29,958 nt of DNA from Vibrio sp. (lineage in GTDB: Bacteria; Pseudomonadota; Gammaproteobacteria; Enterobacterales; Vibrionaceae): positions 1-29,958 of the forward strand of contig SLFB01000055.1 in NCBI GenBank assembly GCA_007124475.1, written 5' to 3'. Position 1 is the stretch's first letter. The number at the start of each line of letters is the position of its first letter. Below are positions 7,751 through 15,483 of the stretch, one piece after another. The notes beneath the pieces were generated by a model. That model ran no database searches and was not told where the DNA came from. It saw only the letters and a program-made list of their open reading frames with translations. The translations under genes were made by a program, and so were the position numbers.

Positions 7751-9271
7751 ATGGAAACCGAGATAGAACTGAAGTTTTTTGTTTCCCCTGATTTTTCAGA
7801 GGTTTTGCAGCGTATTATTGCTGAAACTAAAGTGCTTCAGCATCGCTGTCGTCAATTAGGCAACACTTATTTCGATTCTGCTGATCATTGGCTACGTCAA
7901 CACGATATCGGTATGAGAATTCGCCGTATTGACGATGTCTATGTTCAAACGGTAAAAACGTCAGGGCGTGTTGTCGCAGGTTTGCATCAGCGTCCAGAAT
8001 ACAATGCAGAGCATACGAGTAATCAACCTAATCTAACCTTGCATCCCGAAGATATATGGCCTCAAGGGCGCGATGTCAGCCAATTACAGCAGCAGCTTAT
8101 CCCCTTATTTTCAACCAATTTTACCCGCGAGCAATGGTTGATCAGTGTTAGCGATGGTAGCCAAATTGAAGTGGCGTTCGATCAAGGTATGGTGGAAGCA
8201 GGAAGTCAACAAGCCCCTATTTGTGAAGTGGAATTAGAACTAAAATCAGGACAAATTGACGCCTTGTTCCAACTTGCTCGACAGATATCAGAGCATGGTG
8301 GTGTGCGACTGGGTAACTTGAGTAAAGCCGCCGTAGGTTATCGATTGGCAACTGGTTATCAAGGGGATGAGATCCGCTCGCTGATGGCGGTTGATCTTCA
8401 AGCCGATGATAGTGTTGAGTCCTGCTTTGTGCGCTCGTTGGAACATGCGTTAGCACATTGGCACTACCATGAACAAATTTATGTTGAGAGCCAACCCATC
8501 GCTGCGTTACATGAAATTGCCCATTCCATCGCTTTTATTCGGCAATTGCTCTCGGTATTTGCAGGTGTTGTTCCTCGCCGTGCCAGTGCCATTTTACGTC
8601 AAGAGCTTAAATGGCTAGATGATGAGTTAGCCTGGTTACGGCAGCATCAGCATTTGGATAATTTACTGAAAGATAAAGCCTATGCTTTACGTAAGCTAGA
8701 TGCGCAAAAATGGCTGATTAGTGAATTGAAGCAGCAACAAGCGGTATTACCAGATACTGAGCAGGTTTTAAAACTGTTGCACAGTGCCCGCTATACCGAA
8801 TTGATCCTTGATTTAAGCCGTTGGGTTTTAACGCGAGGTTGGCAGCCATTCTTAGATGAAAAAGCCAGTTTACGCATGGCCGCTCAAGTCACGGGTTTCG
8901 CTAGACAACAATTAGATCGCAGTTGGTCTGAATTACTGAGCCTATTTTCTACCCCACAAGCTCTTGAGGCTGATGAGTACATCGCACATCAATATTATTT
9001 ACTACGCAGCTTATATACCGGGGTAAGCTTTGCTCGTTTATACGATCAAGAGCAGCGCTTGGCATTTCGTATGCCCTGGGTTGATTTATTGCATGGTATT
9101 GATGATTTGCTCACTTTAGAGACGTTAGCTCAGCTAATAACTCGCTTACCGAGTGAGGCAGAACAGGAGCAATTATTACGTTGGCTAAACCGCCAGCAAA
9201 GCTCGATTTTGCATGCCATGGAGCAGACACGTCAGATGGGTATTGAAGCCTCTCCTTATTGGTGTGAGTGA
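7751..9271 (+). CDS. ygiF: Inorganic triphosphatase with CYTH and CHAD domains
   Basis: Hydrolyses tripolyphosphate, as shown for E. coli YgiF; the physiological role is not settled. The N-terminal CYTH domain (about residues 1-200) begins with the defining ExExK motif (Glu4, Glu6, Lys8) and has charged strands such as MRIRRIDD and VEVELELKSG-like EVELELKSGQ. The C-terminal part (about 220-500) is a helical CHAD domain with regularly spaced His, Arg and Lys residues (for example HEIAHSIAFIRQLL and RLLYTG-like SLYTGVSF), a fold thought to bind polyphosphate. At 506 aa it is longer than the E. coli protein (433 aa, from memory). AAAGG precedes the ATG. In E. coli ygiF is directly followed by glnE; here a chemoreceptor gene lies between them. 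Confidence 0.92.
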   Translation: METEIELKFFVSPDFSEVLQRIIAETKVLQHRCRQLGNTYFDSADHWLRQHDIGMRIRRIDDVYVQTVKTSGRVVAGLHQRPEYNAEHTSNQPNLTLHPEDIWPQGRDVSQLQQQLIPLFSTNFTREQWLISVSDGSQIEVAFDQGMVEAGSQQAPICEVELELKSGQIDALFQLARQISEHGGVRLGNLSKAAVGYRLATGYQGDEIRSLMAVDLQADDSVESCFVRSLEHALAHWHYHEQIYVESQPIAALHEIAHSIAFIRQLLSVFAGVVPRRASAILRQELKWLDDELAWLRQHQHLDNLLKDKAYALRKLDAQKWLISELKQQQAVLPDTEQVLKLLHSARYTELILDLSRWVLTRGWQPFLDEKASLRMAAQVTGFARQQLDRSWSELLSLFSTPQALEADEYIAHQYYLLRSLYTGVSFARLYDQEQRLAFRMPWVDLLHGIDDLLTLETLAQLITRLPSEAEQEQLLRWLNRQQSSILHAMEQTRQMGIEASPYWCE

Positions 9272-9369
9272 TGATGGAGTTGTGTGAAAAGATCAAGCGG
9301 ATTGCTCTTAACATGAAAAAGCGCGAGCTGATTCACAAATCGATGCAGAATAAATTTATTCAATTGTAG
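9271..9369 (+). CDS. Possible 32-aa basic small protein coupled to ygiF
   Basis: The ATG at 9271-9273 shares its first base with the TGA stop of ygiF (TGATG), the classic layout for translational coupling. A second in-frame ATG follows at 9274. The 32-codon frame ends in TAG at 9367-9369. The predicted peptide (MMELCEKIKRIALNMK and onwards) is rich in lysine and arginine, has one cysteine, no membrane segment and no signal peptide. I do not recognise it. It could be a real small protein, a remnant of a longer C-terminus of ygiF, or chance. It could only be upheld by conservation in relatives. Confidence 0.3.
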   Translation: MMELCEKIKRIALNMKKRELIHKSMQNKFIQL

Positions 9370-9614
9370 GCATTTGATGTGTCGCCGATAAAAAAGTCAT
9401 CTTTAGCGCTAGACTTACTAAATACGTCGCGCGCATAGAAACCGATTCGCGATCACACACTATGCAATTGCATTGCTTATATCCTAAATGATAGACATCA
9501 CTGGTCGTTGATATTTGATAGATTTATATGAGACTCGGAAAAATTCGAATATCGAACGCTGATATCATAACGCTTTGTGATTGATGAGCATAAAAACCAA
9601 ATGGAGAATCCGTC
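9272..9614. other. 343-bp region between ygiF and the chemoreceptor gene
   Basis: It holds the possible small ORF to 9369, then a GCCGATAA box at 9384-9391 and AT-rich sequence up to the GGAG ribosome site (9603-9606) of the chemoreceptor gene. No terminator with a clear T-tract was seen behind ygiF, so readthrough into the chemoreceptor gene is possible. Confidence 0.6.
9384..9391 (+). promoter_or_regulatory. Sigma-28 (FliA)-like -10 box upstream of the chemoreceptor gene
   Basis: GCCGATAA is an exact match to the FliA -10 consensus and lies in the intergenic DNA before a chemotaxis gene, where such promoters are expected. The expected TAAA -35 element at the right distance (around 9365) is not convincing: the bases there are TGTA. 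The box is also about 220 bp from the ATG. Treat as tentative. Confidence 0.3.
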
Positions 9615-10871
9615 ATGGCGAGGATGACATTTAAACCATGGGAGCGTGTCATTACCGATATACGCTTGATCCCCAAAATGATCTTATTAATGATATTCAG
9701 TACGATTTTGGTGATCGGTAAGCAGCTATGGGACGCCAGCTTATTCTATGACTCTCTACTTGCCGCCACGCAAAGTACAGAAATTGCCAAAACCCACTAT
9801 GACACTTATATCGTGCAAGTGGTGTGGCAAACCGGGTTTATGATCGTCACCTTTGTGGCGTTATTGATGTTTGCGGCGCGAGTGATGCTCCGTCAAACCC
9901 AATTTTTGAGTCAATCGATTAAGCAAATGGCTGATCGTGATTTATCTGAACCCATTTTTATGGATTGTAAAGATGAATATGGCGATGTAGCGCGTGAGCT
10001 AGAAAAAACCCGTCGCCAGTTACAAGATCTCATCAAAGTTCAGATTACTACCTCACAAGAATTAACCACCTTGACGGAAGTGATGACCATCAGCATGTCA
10101 GAGACTAAGGAATCGGCTCAAGAAGAATTCCACGAAATAGATCAGATAGCGACCGCGATGAATCAAATGTCATCGACAGTACATACTGTGGCTGATAATG
10201 CGCAAAATGCCTCTTCATTAACTGAAAAAGCGGCCGGTAGTGCAACGACTGGGCAGCAGTTTGTGCAAAAAACGATCGATAAGATTGAGCTGTTATCAAA
10301 AAACCTTTCCGCATCGGCGGGTGCTGTTAATCAGGTTGAAGAGCGCGTGGTTGGTATTGGCAGTGTTGTTGGCACAATTCAAAGTATTTCTGAGCAAACC
10401 AATTTATTAGCGTTAAATGCGGCAATTGAAGCGGCTCGCGCTGGCGAAGCTGGGCGCGGCTTTGCGGTCGTTGCTGATGAAGTCCGTAACTTAGCGCAAC
10501 GTACACAAACGGCAACGGTCGAAATTCAAGATATGATCAGTCAGCTACAAACGAGCGCCAGTTCAGCGGTTGATTTAATGGAAAAAAGTGTGGTTGAAGC
10601 CGCCGATGGCGTTGAGCTTATTACCAACGCAGGTTCAGAGCTGAATGGTATTGTTGAGCAAGTGCGATTAATCAACGACATGAATTTACAAATCGCAACC
10701 GCAGCAGGCCAGCAAAGTTGTGTTGCGGTAGAAATTAATAAAAACGTTACTAATGTACGTGAGTTAGTGGAAGGATCCGTTACTGTGGTTGGTGAGTTAC
10801 TTGAAACCTCTGAGTTGATGCAAAATAACGCTGAAGAGTTGGATCGTAAAATTACCGTCTTTAAAGTATAA
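9615..10871 (+). CDS. Methyl-accepting chemotaxis protein with minimal periplasmic loop
   Basis: Inner-membrane chemoreceptor that would signal through CheA/CheW. The 418-aa product has two membrane segments (about 20-36 and 71-90) with only some 34 residues between them, too small for a normal periplasmic ligand-binding domain. A HAMP-like region (about 91-145) and a long helical signalling domain follow. The hairpin tip is highly conserved (ISEQTNLLALNAAIEAARAG, then RGFAVVADEVRNLAQRT). The ligand is unknown, and sensing may be through the membrane or HAMP. It has its own GGAG ribosome site and a strong terminator. As I recall, V. cholerae has a chemoreceptor (VC2439) at the same place; E. 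coli has none between ygiF and glnE. Confidence 0.93.
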   Translation: MARMTFKPWERVITDIRLIPKMILLMIFSTILVIGKQLWDASLFYDSLLAATQSTEIAKTHYDTYIVQVVWQTGFMIVTFVALLMFAARVMLRQTQFLSQSIKQMADRDLSEPIFMDCKDEYGDVARELEKTRRQLQDLIKVQITTSQELTTLTEVMTISMSETKESAQEEFHEIDQIATAMNQMSSTVHTVADNAQNASSLTEKAAGSATTGQQFVQKTIDKIELLSKNLSASAGAVNQVEERVVGIGSVVGTIQSISEQTNLLALNAAIEAARAGEAGRGFAVVADEVRNLAQRTQTATVEIQDMISQLQTSASSAVDLMEKSVVEAADGVELITNAGSELNGIVEQVRLINDMNLQIATAAGQQSCVAVEINKNVTNVRELVEGSVTVVGELLETSELMQNNAEELDRKITVFKV

Positions 10872-10898
10872 CGGCGCTAACGTGGTTGCGTTTCAATA

Positions 10899-10925
10899 CG
10901 CCCACCTTGACCGGTGGGCGTTTTT
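10899..10925 (+). terminator. Rho-independent terminator of the chemoreceptor gene
   Basis: A perfect 8-bp stem CGCCCACC/GGTGGGCG with loop TTGACC is followed by TTTTT. It lies 27 bp behind the stop codon, so glnE downstream needs its own promoter. Confidence 0.93.
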
Positions 10926-10955
10926 ATTGGTATCGACTATTTAATTGGTATCGAC
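10926..10955 (+). repeat. 12-bp direct repeat upstream of glnE
   Basis: ATTGGTATCGAC occurs at 10926-10937 and again, identical, at 10944-10955 (18-bp period). It lies between the terminator and the ribosome site of glnE, in the likely promoter region. It could be a tandem operator half-site or a small duplication. Confidence 0.5.
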
Positions 10956-10995
10956 GGTTTGTCAGCCAGCGCTTATCGCTCAACAAGGATGAATT

Positions 10996-13872
10996 ATGCA
11001 CTTGCCAGCCCTATTACATGCCCAAGCCGAAAATAGTTTCCAACAGCTATTATCTCAACAACCGTTACTGAATGATTGGCCTGAAACGCTGCAATCTTCA
11101 TTACGTTATGTACTGGGCTTAAGCCCATTTATGGCACAAGTCTTAGCTCGAGACAGTGCCTTACTGCGGGAGTTACCGACCTGGTTGCAACAGGATTATC
11201 GTGCAGATAGCTATCGCCAACGTTTACAACAATTACTCCAGTCCTGCCCTGATGAGCAAAGTGGTCAGCGAGTGCTGCGTCAATTTCGTAACCAAGAAAT
11301 GGTTTATATCGCTTGGCGCGACTTTCTTGCCACTTGGGATATCGAACAGAGCCTTGAGCATTTGTCTGAGTTAGCAGAAGCCATTATCGTGGAAACTTAC
11401 CAATGGCAATATGCCCTATGCTGTCAAGAGTGGGGCACACCGTATAATCAGGCCGGGCAAGCACAACCTATGTTGATTATTGGCATGGGTAAGTTAGGCG
11501 GTGGTGAGCTTAATTTTTCTTCAGATATCGATCTTATTTTTACCTATCCAGACAATGGTCAAACTCAAGGCGCGAGACGAAGTATTGATAACGGCCAATT
11601 TTTTACTCGTTTAGGTCAGCGGATAATAAAAATGCTCGATCAACCGACCGTGGATGGGTTTTGCTATCGCGTCGATATGCGTTTGCGGCCATTTGGTGAT
11701 AGCGGCCCGTTAGTGATGAGTTATGCTGCACTGGAAGATTATTACCAAGAACAAGGGCGTGATTGGGAGCGTTATGCCATGGTCAAAGCCCGTGTGATGG
11801 GACGCGAAATGCATCACCAATATCAAGAATTGCGACAAATGTTACGCCCGTTTGTCTTTCGGCGTTATATCGATTTTAGTGCGATTCAGTCATTGCGGCG
11901 AATGAAGTCGATGATCCGCAGTGAAGTGCGGCGAAGAGGATTAAGCAATAATATTAAACTGGGTGCGGGAGGGATCCGAGAAATTGAATTTGTTGCTCAG
12001 GCGTTTCAACTGATCCGAGGTGGGCGAGAGCCAAGCTTACGCCAGCGAGGTTTATTAGAAACGTTACCTGCCATTGGCGAACTTGAATTATTAACCCAGC
12101 AACAAGTGAGTCAATTAACTCTTGCTTATCGCTTCTTACGTCGCACTGAAAATCTACTGCAAGCGATGGAGGATAAGCAAACCCAGACTTTACCAGATAA
12201 GCAAGAGGACCAACTGCGTCTCACAACAGCCATGGGTTACTCCAGTTGGCAGGAGTTATGTACTCAATTACATCATCATATGGCTCAGGTTCACCAGGTG
12301 TTCATGGCTTTGATTGGTGATGATGAAGAAGATGAAACCAATACCGCAGCTCATTTCCATGAACTATGGGATATGGCGGATAAACCAGATACGCTCATAC
12401 CGATTTTGACTCAAGACTTAGCCATTACAGAAGCGGATAATCTGGCGCACAGTTGCGTGAGTTTCAAACAAGATCTGGCTAAAAAAACCATTGGCCCCCG
12501 TGGGCGTGAGGTTTTAAACCGTCTGATGCCTAAGGTTTATCAATCGATCTTTTCCCATCCTGATGCGCAATTTGGATTGGCTAGGGTGTTGCATCTACTC
12601 AATCGTATTGCGACGCGGACAACGTATTTAGAGCTGTTAGATGAATATCCTGCAGCGTTAGATCAACTGGTACGTTTGTGTATTGCTAGCCCCATGATTT
12701 CTGAACAATTAGCTCGTTATCCTATCTTGTTGGATGAGCTGATTGATCCGCAGCACCTCTATCATCCGATTGATCTCGGTAGCTACAAAAGTGAGTTAAG
12801 TGACTTTCTGGCCCGTATCCCCCAAGAAGATATGGAGCAGCAAATGGAGGCGTTACGTCAGTTTAAGCAAATAGGTATGTTGAAAATAGCCGCGGCGGAT
12901 GTTGCTGGAGTTTTGCCGGTCATGAAAGTCAGTGACCATTTAACCTATTTGGCAGAAGCGATAGTGGAAGCGGTGATCAACCAGGCTTGGTTACAAGTGA
13001 CAGCGAAACATGGCGTACCCGATCATCTGACTGAAGACTCAGCAAAGGGCTTTGCCGTGGTTGGCTACGGTAAAGTTGGTGGCTGGGAGCTGGGCTACAA
13101 TTCTGATCTAGATATTGTTTTTCTTCATGATTGCCCCGTGACGGCGATGACTCAAGGTGCTAAACCAATCGATGGGCGACAGTTTTATTTGCGCCTTGCT
13201 CAGCGGATCATTCATCTCTTTTCTACTCGTACTAGCTCAGGGATTTTGTATGAGGTGGATACACGGTTGCGTCCTTCCGGAGCATCAGGTTTATTGGTGA
13301 GTTCACTGGCTGCATTCTCAGATTATCAGCATCAGGAAGCATGGACTTGGGAGCATCAAGCGTTAGTTAGAGCGAGAATGATTTATGGCGAGGCTGATTT
13401 ATCCGCTCGGTTTGAGCAAATTAGGCATGCAGTGCTTTGCTTGCCACGGGATCCTGAGCAATTATTACAGCAGGTGGTTGAGATGCGAGACAAAATGCGT
13501 CAGCACTTAGCCGGTAAAAAAGTGGGACGCTTTATGTTGAAGCACGATCAAGGTGGGATCACGGATATTGAGTTTCTGGCTCAGTATTTTGTTTTACGCT
13601 ACAGCCATCAACACCCTAAGCTCACTCGCTGGTCGGATAATGTTCGGATTTTTGAATCCCTGATGGAAGAAAACGTACTGACTAAGGAAGTGACAGACGG
13701 GTTAACAAAGGCGTATACCGAAATGCGAGATCAGGTACATCATCGTAATTTACTGCATTTAGACGCTAATGTTGACCCATCACAATGGGTAGCGCAGCGA
13801 GAGTGGGTAATAGATACTTGGCGTCGATGGCTAGCTCAGCCAGAGTCTGAGGTTAAAGCAGAGAAAGAATAA
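10996..13872 (+). CDS. glnE: Bifunctional glutamine synthetase adenylyltransferase/deadenylase
   Basis: Adjusts glutamine synthetase activity by attaching or removing AMP in response to PII and glutamine. The 958-aa product holds two nucleotidyltransferase domains. The N-terminal adenylyl-removing domain has GMGKLGGGELNFSSDIDLIF starting at residue 163, with catalytic Asp177 and Asp179. The C-terminal adenylyl-transferase domain has GYGKVGGWELGYNSDLDIVF starting at residue 690, with Asp704 and Asp706. Regulatory helical regions lie between and behind them. The length fits the family (946 aa in E. coli). AAGGA precedes the ATG. hldE follows after 85 bp, as in E. coli, where glnE and hldE are neighbours. 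Confidence 0.97.
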   Translation: MHLPALLHAQAENSFQQLLSQQPLLNDWPETLQSSLRYVLGLSPFMAQVLARDSALLRELPTWLQQDYRADSYRQRLQQLLQSCPDEQSGQRVLRQFRNQEMVYIAWRDFLATWDIEQSLEHLSELAEAIIVETYQWQYALCCQEWGTPYNQAGQAQPMLIIGMGKLGGGELNFSSDIDLIFTYPDNGQTQGARRSIDNGQFFTRLGQRIIKMLDQPTVDGFCYRVDMRLRPFGDSGPLVMSYAALEDYYQEQGRDWERYAMVKARVMGREMHHQYQELRQMLRPFVFRRYIDFSAIQSLRRMKSMIRSEVRRRGLSNNIKLGAGGIREIEFVAQAFQLIRGGREPSLRQRGLLETLPAIGELELLTQQQVSQLTLAYRFLRRTENLLQAMEDKQTQTLPDKQEDQLRLTTAMGYSSWQELCTQLHHHMAQVHQVFMALIGDDEEDETNTAAHFHELWDMADKPDTLIPILTQDLAITEADNLAHSCVSFKQDLAKKTIGPRGREVLNRLMPKVYQSIFSHPDAQFGLARVLHLLNRIATRTTYLELLDEYPAALDQLVRLCIASPMISEQLARYPILLDELIDPQHLYHPIDLGSYKSELSDFLARIPQEDMEQQMEALRQFKQIGMLKIAAADVAGVLPVMKVSDHLTYLAEAIVEAVINQAWLQVTAKHGVPDHLTEDSAKGFAVVGYGKVGGWELGYNSDLDIVFLHDCPVTAMTQGAKPIDGRQFYLRLAQRIIHLFSTRTSSGILYEVDTRLRPSGASGLLVSSLAAFSDYQHQEAWTWEHQALVRARMIYGEADLSARFEQIRHAVLCLPRDPEQLLQQVVEMRDKMRQHLAGKKVGRFMLKHDQGGITDIEFLAQYFVLRYSHQHPKLTRWSDNVRIFESLMEENVLTKEVTDGLTKAYTEMRDQVHHRNLLHLDANVDPSQWVAQREWVIDTWRRWLAQPESEVKAEKE

Positions 13873-13922
13873 CCAAGTTCACTCTGAGTGGTAACTGTAA
13901 GTAGTTTGCGGTTTAAAGGCTA

Positions 13923-13931
13923 TGTTACACT
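13923..13931 (+). promoter_or_regulatory. Putative extended -10 promoter of hldE
   Basis: TGTTACACT fits the extended -10 pattern TGnTAnnnT, about 33 bp before the hldE start. No good -35 element was seen, which extended -10 promoters tolerate. It would let hldE be expressed independently of glnE. Confidence 0.35.
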
Positions 13932-13963
13932 GCAGGGTAGATTAATCGTGGAGACAAGTGATA

Positions 13964-15394
13964 ATGAAACCAATTTTACCTGACTACAGCAAAGCAGGTG
14001 TGCTGATTATTGGTGATGTCATGCTGGATCGATATTGGCATGGTCCAACGGGACGCATTTCCCCGGAAGCGCCGGTACCCGTTGTTAAAGTGGAACACAA
14101 TGAAGAGCGACCAGGTGGCGCTGCTAACGTGGCGATGAATATCGCTTCTTTAGGGGGATTAGCTCACATCATTGGTTTAACCGGTATTGATGAGCCAGCC
14201 CAAGTATTGCAAGAAAAATTAACTTCGCTCAATGTGCAGTGTGACTTTGTTGGTTTAGCCAATTATCCGACCATTACTAAATTACGCGTGCTAAGCCGCG
14301 GGCAGCAATTAATCCGTCTTGATTTTGAAGATAAATTTGAAAACGTCGATGCAGAGCATATTTTGCCCCGTCTAGAGCGTTCACTGCCTAAAGTGAATGC
14401 GGTTATTTTATCGGACTATGCAAAAGGTGCGTTAGAGCATGTGCAGCAGTTTATTCAGAAAGCGAGAGCGGCCAATGTGCCGGTTTTCGTTGATCCGAAA
14501 GGGGCTGATTTTGAACGATATCGCGGAGCGACCTTATTAACGCCAAACATGAGTGAATTTGAGCAAGTGGTTGGTAAAGTGCTTTCCGAGCAAGACTTGG
14601 TAACAAAAGGTTTAGGTTTAATAGAGCAGTTTGATTTACAAGCTTTATTGGTCACGCGTAGTGAGCATGGTATGACACTGCTTCGTCGTGGTTTGGATCC
14701 TTTCCATCTACCCACTCAAGCGAAAGAAGTCTTTGATGTTACTGGAGCTGGCGATACCGTAATTTCAGTGCTTGCTGCATCGGTCGCGGCTGGTAAAGCC
14801 CTTGATGAAGCTTGCGCTTTAGCGAATGCTGCTGCTGGTGTCGTCGTCGGTAAATTGGGGACCTCTACCGTTTCGACCATCGAATTAGCGGAAGCGATTC
14901 ATGGCGGCAAAGACGCTGATTTTGGTATTATCAGTGAAACGGCGTTAATCGAAGCGGTGAAAAAAGCCAAAGCTCGTGGTGAAAAAGTGGTCATGACCAA
15001 TGGTTGCTTTGATATTTTACACGCCGGTCATGTATCTTATTTAAATCATGCTTCTGAGCTTGGTGATCGCTTAATTGTCGCGGTTAATACCGATGAATCG
15101 GTCAAGCGTCTCAAAGGGCCTGGGCGTCCGGTTAACCCAACAGATCGACGGATGGCAGTATTGGCGGGCTTAGGTGCCGTAGACTGGGTTGTGCCTTTTA
15201 GTGAAGATACACCTCAGCGTTTAATTTCTGCCGTGTTACCGAGTCTTTTAGTTAAAGGTGGTGATTATCAGCCGGAAGACATTGCCGGTGGCGCAGAAGT
15301 GATTGCTGCAGGCGGTGAGGTTAAGGTGCTCAATTTTGAAGACGGCTGCTCAACGACTGAAATCATTCAAGCGATTAAAGGTGGTAAAGGTTAA
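13964..15394 (+). CDS. hldE: Bifunctional heptose 7-phosphate kinase / heptose 1-phosphate adenylyltransferase
   Basis: Carries out two steps of ADP-heptose synthesis for the inner core of lipopolysaccharide. The 476-aa product has an N-terminal ribokinase-type kinase (about residues 1-315) with GDVMLDRYW, RPGGAANVAMN and the catalytic GAGDT containing Asp264. The C-terminal adenylyltransferase (about 340-476) has TNGCFDILHAGH with the nucleotide-binding His353 and His356 of HxGH. An in-frame GTG lies two codons upstream at 13958 with GGAG 4 nt before it, but the ATG at 13964 gives the family N-terminus MKPILPDYSKAGVL. The older name is rfaE. It ends at a bidirectional terminator shared with tolC. 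Confidence 0.96.
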   Translation: MKPILPDYSKAGVLIIGDVMLDRYWHGPTGRISPEAPVPVVKVEHNEERPGGAANVAMNIASLGGLAHIIGLTGIDEPAQVLQEKLTSLNVQCDFVGLANYPTITKLRVLSRGQQLIRLDFEDKFENVDAEHILPRLERSLPKVNAVILSDYAKGALEHVQQFIQKARAANVPVFVDPKGADFERYRGATLLTPNMSEFEQVVGKVLSEQDLVTKGLGLIEQFDLQALLVTRSEHGMTLLRRGLDPFHLPTQAKEVFDVTGAGDTVISVLAASVAAGKALDEACALANAAAGVVVGKLGTSTVSTIELAEAIHGGKDADFGIISETALIEAVKKAKARGEKVVMTNGCFDILHAGHVSYLNHASELGDRLIVAVNTDESVKRLKGPGRPVNPTDRRMAVLAGLGAVDWVVPFSEDTPQRLISAVLPSLLVKGGDYQPEDIAGGAEVIAAGGEVKVLNFEDGCSTTEIIQAIKGGKG

Positions 15395-15440
15395 CCCCGA
15401 TATCAATAGACTGACTTTGGATTTTAGATTGATTAGATAT

Positions 15441-15470
15441 AACAAAGGGCTTCAAATGAAGCCCTTTGTT
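15441..15470. terminator. Bidirectional terminator between hldE and tolC
   Basis: A perfect 13-bp stem, AACAAAGGGCTTC paired with GAAGCCCTTTGTT, surrounds a four-base loop AAAT. The AACAAA/TTTGTT ends give a T-rich run behind the GC part in both directions, so it can stop both of the converging transcripts. Confidence 0.9.
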
Positions 15471-15483
15471 GATCCAATCCGCT

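Noticed and set aside
9570..9600. CRP site (TGTGATTGATGAGCAT) before the chemoreceptor gene
   Set aside because: The left half TGTGA is good, but the right half AGCAT does not match TCACA.
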